From: Vicugna pacos
Lineage: Eukaryota; Chordata; Mammalia; Artiodactyla; Camelidae
DNA: 64,000 nucleotides
Direction: 5' to 3'
Assembly (NCBI RefSeq): GCF_048564905.1
Contig: NC_133009.1
Location: 3,241,001-3,305,000, forward strand
The translations under genes and the position numbers were made by a program. The notes beneath the pieces are model-generated. The model was not told the DNA's origin, made no database searches, and saw only the letters and a program-made list of their open reading frames with translations. Below are positions 50,601 to 59,600 of the stretch, piece after piece; the first letter of the stretch is position 1; each line of letters opens with the position of its first letter.

Positions 50601-53600
50601 AAGTGTGGCCCAGACAGCTGGCCTCTATTCCTCTCAGCTTCAGGTGGGGCAGCTCGAAGGCAGGGGCCTGGAATCACGTGAAGGTTCATCCACTGATGTC
50701 TGATGGTTGATGTCGGCGGTGGGCTGTGGCTTAGGTGGGGCGGGCAGGTGGACCACCTCCCCTGGAACACGGAAGCTGTCTCTGTGGCCTGAGCTTGCCC
50801 GCCTGAGACTGGGTTCCAGGGTTAAGAGCGAGGCAGAAGCTGAAATGCCTTTTCAAACCGAGCCCTGCAGTTCACTCGGTGCCACTTTCACCATTTTCTG
50901 TTCATTAGGAGCAGGGCACTTAAGGTTGGCCCATATTCTCTTTTTTATGGAACTAATTTTGAAAATTTATGGAGACATTCAAAAACCAGCCTAATCTACT
51001 CACTAGCCACAATGTTTTGTTACTGCTTCCATACGAGAAATCCACTTGTCCCTACTCGGTCGTGAGCAGGCCTCGGTCGCTGTGGTGTTAGGCTCAGGCT
51101 CCAGCTTTCTGGAGTACAGCCCTTGGGTACACGCCTCTCAGTGCTGAGGCTTGAGGATAAGGAGACACGGGTTATTTGCCGCCCCACACCCGACATTCTG
51201 CTGAACTGCTGAGGACTCCCTCGCTCACAGATGGAAGATGGGAGGCACGCTGGCCCGTAGCAGTTCTGCAATGCAGCCTGATGCTGCCGGCTCTTTGATT
51301 AGGACTTAGTCCTAACCCTGGGAGGGGTTCTCCTTCGCTGCCCTCTCTGAGCTCTTTGTTCTGTCCCTTTCATGAGCAGTGACCTGTGTTTGCAGCTGAG
51401 CAGTTCTCTCCAGCCAGCTTCCTCCTTGTAGACCTTCTAAGAAAAACCCAAAGGCCGCCTCCCATTTTGCACTGTTTTGTCTCTTTCAGTCCAAGCTAGC
51501 AAGCAGTAGTTTTGCTAGCACAGTTCTCTTTAAAACTTTGAATTTCCTGTGAATTTTATTGGGGTTCCTGCCATTGGAAAGGCTACTCTCACGTCTTTTT
51601 GAGATAAACTCTTCACCTTGGGCTTCCTGTGAAGCTGTTGGGGGGCCATGCCTTTGAAATTCTTATGCTTTTAAGATCTTTAAAGGAATTTGAGGCAGCA
51701 CGTTAAATCTTTCCAAGGTCTTAACAAAGTCTTGGCTTCATCTTTAGACTGCTTTCCTGGCAGCACCCTAGATTTGATCTTAGCCCGGAAGCCATTTCTC
51801 TGCTTACCCATTATGTGACCATTGGGCATGTGGAGATGCTTTTAATGGGATACAGATATTTGAACCCAGTGAGTCCTGGTTCCTTTCTATTTAATAATTT
51901 TTTTGTTTGTTTTAGCGTATCTCATCAATTTTACTTTCAGCTGTCCGGTAGCAAGAGTCCCGTTGCCTCTGGTTTCAGGGTCGTCATTTCTTCCCTGGCC
52001 TAGAAGCCTTCACTCTCAGCCCTTCAAGGGCCCTCAGGCTTCCACTCACAGTCTCGTGGACACTTTGGGTTTTCACTCTTACTCTTCTCTATATCTGTTC
52101 AGGTTTCGCCTACCTCCAGGTGCAAGGGCATCCCCACATTTTGGGTTCTTTTTTAATGGCTGTGCCCCATTTTTAATATCAATATCTGTGCCAGTTATTT
52201 ATTGCTAATAATTTATATAATAAACTGCCTCAAAACCTGGTGACTCAAAACAGCATTTGCTTGGTTCCCAAATGTGTGTTTAGACAAGGCTCAGTGGAGC
52301 CAGCTCATATTTTCTCCACTTGGCATCAAGCGGGCTGTAGAATAATCTAAAGGCTTGTTCTTGCCCATGTCTGGAAGTTGGAGCTGGCTTTGGTTAAGGA
52401 CATTCCCTGGGGTCATCAGCTGGGACAGCTGTGTGTACAAAGACTCAGTAGGTGGCCTGGGCTTCACAGCGTGGTGACTGGGTTCTAAGGGTGAGCATCC
52501 CTATGGAGTGAAAGTCAGAGGCCATTTAGCCTTAGAAATCACACAGCAGTGCCCCCACATTCTGTCCCCTAGAAACCAGTTAACTGAGGCCAGTACCTAC
52601 TTCAGGGGAGGGAATTTCGCAGGGGAAGTGTCAAGGAATTTGTAGAGATGTTTTAGAACCACCACCTCCGCCTGCCTTGTCTTAGCAAACAATCCTTCTA
52701 TCTGAAGGAGAGCAGTTCTTCCCAAGTCAGTGTCACTGAAATTCCAGCAAGTTTTTTTGTTTGTTTTTGTTGAGTATGTTCTCTTGTTTTGTGGAGAACC
52801 ACACAGGATTACAAGAATGAAGGCTGTTTTGTTTGTTTAGAAAAATGTATGGGTCATCTTACTAAACCACTACACTAGGAGATGGATTTCTCCTTAACTC
52901 TGTGAATCATTCATTGCTCCTTGGAGTGCAATTCAAACAAGCATAAGATATTTGTAGTTCAGAGAAGGGCTTATGGCATATTAGAATCCATATTTGTAAG
53001 ATGTATTAATTGCAGTCTTTTTTTCAAAGTCTTGTTTTGGGAGGCATTTATTAATTCAGCCCTAAGTAATTCAATGTGATCTCCCTAAAACTTTAAAAAT
53101 CATGAAGAGTTAAGACTTGGGGAAGGAAAGGATAGGAGACTTTCTACTAAGAGGTGCCTTGTAGTCATTTTATGTAGGAAAGACATGAAACAATTACAGA
53201 AACATAAGAGTGTAAAATCAAGTACAAATGTAAACAAAGATGATGACAGTAAACAGTATATTTTTGTGACTCTTGGTGGTTTGAACTTTTTTTCTTGATT
53301 TTCTGAGTAGTTTGAGTTTCTCCATTCCACAAGGTAGATATACCATTTTATTGTAACTGAATTTATTTCAGCCTTTGATGCTGGGTTAGAGTTAGGCTGT
53401 TCTCAGTCTGCTAACCTCATTACCAAACAATTTTACCTTTTTCACGCAGAATGCTGATCTTCCAGCAAAAGAGGAATCTACGTCTTCAGTACTTCTCCAT
53501 CTGAGTGCAGAAACTCAGCTTCTTCTAAAGGAGATATTATCTGTGGAACAGATGCAAAAGAAATGTGAAGCACTACAGGAGGAGAAGAAGAAGTTGGAGG

Positions 53601-56600
53601 AAGAAGCAGTAAACCTCAGACGTCACCTCGAAGTGAATACAGTGAGACACAGTCAAGTGGAGCAGGACAAACGGGAGACTGAAGAGCAAGCAAGACGGGC
53701 TGTAGTAGAAGCAATGAAGGAGCTCAGGCGAGCTATGCAGTACAGACGGGAAACTGAAGAGCAAGGAAGACAGGATGTATTAGAAAAACTGAAAGAAATC
53801 AGCCAGTTTTTACAGGTGAGACACTGATCTGTAAGGTGCTTTAACTCACTTCGCTGAGAATTACAGTTCGGATGTGTACATTTTATGTGTTCCTTCTACT
53901 TCCCATATAGCAGTTTGTTTTGTAGATTTCTGGAAGGAAGGCCGCATTTGTTACTCCCTTTAAATAATTCAGTTTCCATCATTACTATCACGAAATTGAT
54001 GTTACAGAACAACTCTCACTAGACAATCGTTTTTAAGACCAATTGGTGTAAATCAAGACCACTAGGAGGAAAAGCATATGTTGTCATGTAAATACTGTGC
54101 CACATTCTTGGATTACTCCTAGGTTGTATTCTTCAATTTTTAAAAGTTTAGATTGATCCTATTATTCTTTGAACTATCACATTACATGAGTACTAATATA
54201 AGGGTGATTCCACTTTCATATCATAATTCAGATTTAATTCACTTGACATTGATGATAAGTATTTTAAAGTTCAGCTTTTTTTCACACTTAAAATTGCTCT
54301 CTGAATCACTGACTCAAAACTAAAGGGAACAAATATACTGTAATTACTCAGGTTGTAAGTATTTTTAAAATTGTGTCCTTTTAATTTGCTGTAGGCACAA
54401 GCAGCATCTCAGGAAGACTTGCTCAGAGAGTGTAAACGCGCTTCAGTCAGTCAGATGGAACGCAGAGTTCAAGACCTGGAAACGGAACTGAGAAGGAAAA
54501 CTTCTCAGTTTGATTGTAATGAAAAAGAATTGGAAAAATACAGGCAGCTGTACCTGGAAGAGCTAAAAAATAGAGTGTCACTGGCAAATCAACTAAACTC
54601 GTAAGTCAAAATGTAGAATGATACAAAATAATTTAGGTCACTAATTTGCCTCTAAGGCATGATTTTTATTCAGCCAGGTTTGTGAGGTGAGTAGCAAGTG
54701 AACGCTGACTAGACAGTGTAATTTTGGGAAATGGTGTTAGTAAATGAACTCTCGTTTAAAATGTCAGTCCAGGGCAGTTTGCATCTCCCTGCCTTTTGCT
54801 GCTTTTACATGACTTTATTTTTTATATTTGCATATATTTAACCTGGTCTAGTCTTTAAGCTAGGGGTTTTGCAAACTTTGTAATTTAGACAGCCATATTA
54901 TCACAAAATTTCTAGTTGGAATTCCCATAAATAGAAATGTTAATGAGTTTAAAGTTAACTGTGTTTTGGAAGAGTGCAACATAAACCCAAGGGGCCCAAT
55001 TCTGGTGTTTGGTGAATTTACTTTCTTGATTGTGATATTTGGTGTCACTGTTCGTGGGCACCCTGAGACGAAGTACTGTGTCCTTCTAAGTTTGTCTCCG
55101 CTACGTAAAGGCATGCTTGGGGAATAGGGGGAAGTTCACATCGGGGTGAAGGGCAGTACAGTGGTTCACAAAGTGGCTAAAAAGAATATGGTGGCCTGCC
55201 CGAGGGGGTGTGTGGAAGACCGAAAGGGCAGGTCCCACCTCCTGTGCCTGAGTAGCAGTGTTATGAGCTACAGGTCTCCCCGCTATCCAAAACTAGAGTG
55301 TTCCTATGAAAGTTGTCGGTGTAAAGCAAAAAGGCAATTACCTTAGGACACATCTTGCTGGTGGATGCATAAAATAAATAATGCATAAAGCACAGGTGCT
55401 CACAGACACAGTCCGAAGCCGTGGCGGCGTGATGCCGGGATACTGAGCGTGGTTCTGGGGAAGGAGCTCGGTGGGGCCTCCTCTCGCTGCTCGGGGTGCC
55501 CATTGCCCCCCTGATGGCTTGGGCTAAAACAAGCACCCAGTGCTATTCTGGCTTTTAGCTTTTTTTTTTTAATGAAAGTGAAAGTCCGCTTGAGGTTTTT
55601 TTTTGGTTATGGAAAACAGGTGCTGATGTAGGCCTCTGGTAAAAGCAAAGTAACAAAGTGAGCTTTGGGACATTGGGGGAACCTTGAAATTGCCCCTGGC
55701 GCTGTCGTAGTTCTTTCCCACCATCGACTCTGCCGCCTGGTGCCCCCCAGAGGGTGGTGGCTCTAAACTGTTCCTCAGTGCCGCGTGCTTGATTTCTCCC
55801 AGGTAATGCGTGAATGTGTATATAAGGGGGGTGAAAGCAAATGCTTGAAAATGGCTTTGAGGGATGGTTTAGTTTTTATTTCTGAACTGGTTTCCTGAGG
55901 GTGAGTATGTCTAGGTGCAGCCAGTGCAGAAGGCAGTGGGGGTCCTCTGTGGGGGCGTCTCCATCTCTGACTCTCCCCACTTTGAAGTACTTGTTAGTTA
56001 AGGGCCCCCCCAGGGACATGTGTCCTTCTTTAGGACAGTTTTAAACTGTAATCGTTTACAGTAGGTCTTTGCTGACGTATTTTTGGTGTTAAAACGCAGT
56101 TTAATGGGACAATCTGTTTACAATTATAGCAACTTCAGAAATACACATCACTTAGGAAGAAAACGAAATGAATGAAATCTGTGCTTTGCGATCCTCGCAG
56201 GGTTAATGAGAGGCTGGCTGAGATGAACACTGAACTTCAGCTGGAGAAACAGCACAAGAGTTCTTTCCTTGGCTCTGTTCCCGCACAGCCTGTTGACAGA
56301 CCGCCTCCTGCTGAAAGTTCTAATACTGCTGAAAGTTCTAGTACTGCTGAAAGTTCTAATACTGCTGAAAGTTCTAGTACTGCTGAAAGTTCTAGTACTA
56401 GCGTGGAGCCCGAAAGGAGTCGTCCTACTCGAAAAAGGCGCTTCAGGGATTTTCCACACCCTGCAACCAGCATGAGCGATCTGTTGAAGGTTAGTTATGT
56501 TATCTTCTTTCCTTTGGGTTTCAGATTTCTGATACAATTCTTGTTTTTAATTTGATGAGATTCTGAGTTGTTTATTTGACTTACGCACACTAAGTAAAAG

Positions 56601-59600
56601 CCATAATTAATCGTGCTAGTGAAGGAGACAGAAATTTTATTTTTGAAGTCCCAGGACTTGTAATTTTCAAGAGATACCTGTCATTAACTTTATTCAATAA
56701 ATGCAACTTAAGTGACAAATTTTTAAATTCTTAAAAAGCTCCATTTTAAATTCTATTTTAGAAATTAAGTATTATTGCCTAATAACTAGAGATACACTTT
56801 CCAATGTTTGGCGTAGTTTCTGATTGATTTCAGTTTGGCATTGGTTCATAGTCATTTTCAAGTTTTGCTGCACCCCAGTTTTTCTACCCCTCAGCATAAG
56901 TAAATGATTGGCATCGAGATACTTAACCACATATGGATGTTTTTTATTTAAAGGAATCCAAGGTAAATTCTTTTTGTGAATTCAATAAACTTGTAACACT
57001 AAAAACATTAAGTTCTGTTTTTAAGTTTAAAATGTTTATCATTTTCTTCTGTAAGAGTACATTCTTAATTGCTATTTTACTTACAGCATTGTTATTTTAA
57101 TGGTTATAAAATGTCTTACTGAGCAATTGTAGGACATTTCTAAAGATGTAGTCAAGTAAAGCAAATATTTAAATTTTTAAAATGAAGTTCGCTTATGTCT
57201 CTGTCTTGCCCTCACCTGCAGGAATACCGAGGTGGCAATGATAGGGATTCTTTAAATTACAACCAGTTTTCGTTGTGTATCGTTGTTAAAATAGCCATTG
57301 AAATCGGTGCGCGTGGGTTTCTGGTTTGATGGTGTTTTCGTGATCTTGATGCAGAGAAGGGTAGCACGGGCCCTTGTTGAGTGAGGTCTCAACCTGCTTT
57401 TTCTCACTTGGCTTCATGTCATAACAAATCAAAGAAGAAAAAAGCTCAGGTTTCATAGACAGTGTTGTGGGTAAATTGAGCCTAAGTGCTTCAGAGTCAT
57501 GAAACCGGACTGCATGGTGTTAAAAAAATGCATGGCTAACACTCCCGCCAGTGGCTAAGCATGATGCAAACTCGAAATGTTTTCATTCGTTGTCACCAAA
57601 AACTCACGAGTGTGTCACTTTACAGGATGATGGTGAAAGAGTGTGAGTGCAAACGCAATGCAGGAGAAGACTCCTGAGGACAGTAGTTTCTTTTAATGCT
57701 TTTGGAGGAAAGAGGTGTCTGTTTTTTAGTACTTGTAGGTACACAGGAAAATAATTTATTTTAAACTCAGTGTTGTAGTTCCAAGGTATATGTAGTTCTT
57801 CTGTGGGGCCGTGGGGCTGTGGGGCCGAATCATGCTGGGTTGAGCAGGGAGGTTAACAAGCCCCGCTCTGTCCGGGTGCAGAGACACGGCTCCCTCAGCG
57901 CTGCCGGGCACCTCACAGGAGCTATTATTGTACTGTTACTGCTTACAGATTTCTTAGTCAGACTTAGAGAAAGAAGATGCCTTGTGGAATTGCTAGGGAG
58001 GTAATTACTTCTGCTGGGAAAACATAAAGTAATGCTATGCGAGCTGTGAACATACTGTTTAAAATGACAGAAAGGGATGGGTTTTTGCATGGGGCTTAAC
58101 GAGACAACAGACTTCCACATCTTTTCAGCTATGGTTCTAGAAAGCAAAATGTCAAAAATGGCATTGGGATTGAATGTAACATTCTCCTTTATGTGCAAGG
58201 TTTTAACATTTTGGACTGTTCCTACTGTGAAGTTCTAGCTTACTCAGCATTTTTTTTCTAACTTGACAGAAGTATTGCTCTAAGTCTGTGATTTTAGTGG
58301 TGCTGGTGGTTGAAGCAAGTTTTTTCCAGTTGATAACACTTGGGTTTATTGCCTCTCTTACTGCTGCATGAAGTACAGCCTTGTCCCTTGACATTGTTGT
58401 AGTGGTAATAGCTGGACCCCATATCTGCTTTGCCAGTTTGTACCCTCAGATTTCACATTCTAGTTATTTCTGGGATGTTTTGTCCTACATGTCAGAAGCA
58501 ATTTTACAGTTTTACTCAATTATGTTACTCAATTATATTACTATAAAATACAAAAAGTTAAAATTAGCCTGAGCAGATACATCACTGTTAGATTTTCTTG
58601 CACATAGAATTTTTTTCTGAGAACTGAAAACTTAAAAATTGATCCCAGACAGTATTATAACAGACAAAATTTCTCTGTTTTAAAGACTTTTTTATGTTCA
58701 AGAGTTTTTAAGTATTGGTGTGCCTAACATGAAGCATGGCCACAATAGTTAATAAATGTCCTTCAAATCTATTTTAAATAGGAAGACTAAATTTTACACT
58801 CACCGATTTTGGACTTTTGGTGTATTACTGACACTTTCAAACATTTTCTAATGATTTATTTAACTAATTTTTAAATTTCTCAAATGTCCATTCAGTTTAG
58901 CAGCCCCTTTTCTAAATGGGATTATACCAGTGCACCAGAGCTAAAACGATTAATATTCCTAAGACTTTAACTTTTTACATGACATGACACAGCACTGCAT
59001 CTCAGCAGGATCTGGTCACGTTTCTTTTAAAAGTAGGCTTCCAAGGCAGGGCACACCCACTCTGAATTTTAATTCTAATCAAACTATCACAGTAGTTAAG
59101 CTCACCTCTCATAAGGCAGGAGCAGAGTTCAGTAACCTTGTTTCTGCTATCAGCTCTCTGCCCTGTGGACTCCCTCCTGCCCTCTTTCCATTTTGTCTGA
59201 ATGGACAAATGAGGAAGCGTGTTATCTTTTGAAAGCCAGTCACTCAGCTTCTTCCAGTTCTTTTTCTTTCATTCACTTTTTTTCTCTGTAGTTAATTTTT
59301 TAGCTCCTTGATCAACAAATTCTTTCTCATTTCTTTTCTCTGCAGCAAAATACATGTATTTAATAGTTACATGCTGACAAGTGTCATTTCCTTCATTAAC
59401 CTATTTACAACAGTATGATGAATCAGAGTGGTTAAATGACTTGATTTTATTACATTTCTGGAATTGTACTTATTTTTATAACATTTAAAATAAGAACAAT
59501 ACCAAGTTTTAACTTAAAAGTATCAATAATCTGAAAATATATTCACTTTGGTAATGAACATGTGTGTCTACGTGTGTGACAAGTCTGTTTTTATCAAATT

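Larger units (their letters stand above)
47168..53449. other. intron 24, long and largely repeat filled
   Basis: 6.3 kb containing the L1 with SINE (47728-49230) and two unresolved old repeats. In human ANKRD26 the corresponding part of the gene holds further coiled-coil exons; I see no trace of them here. Confidence 0.6.

Noticed and set aside
56237-56473. Antisense frame with LSAVLE repeats opposite exon 27
   Set aside because: It is the mirror of the 18-bp coding repeat on the plus strand.
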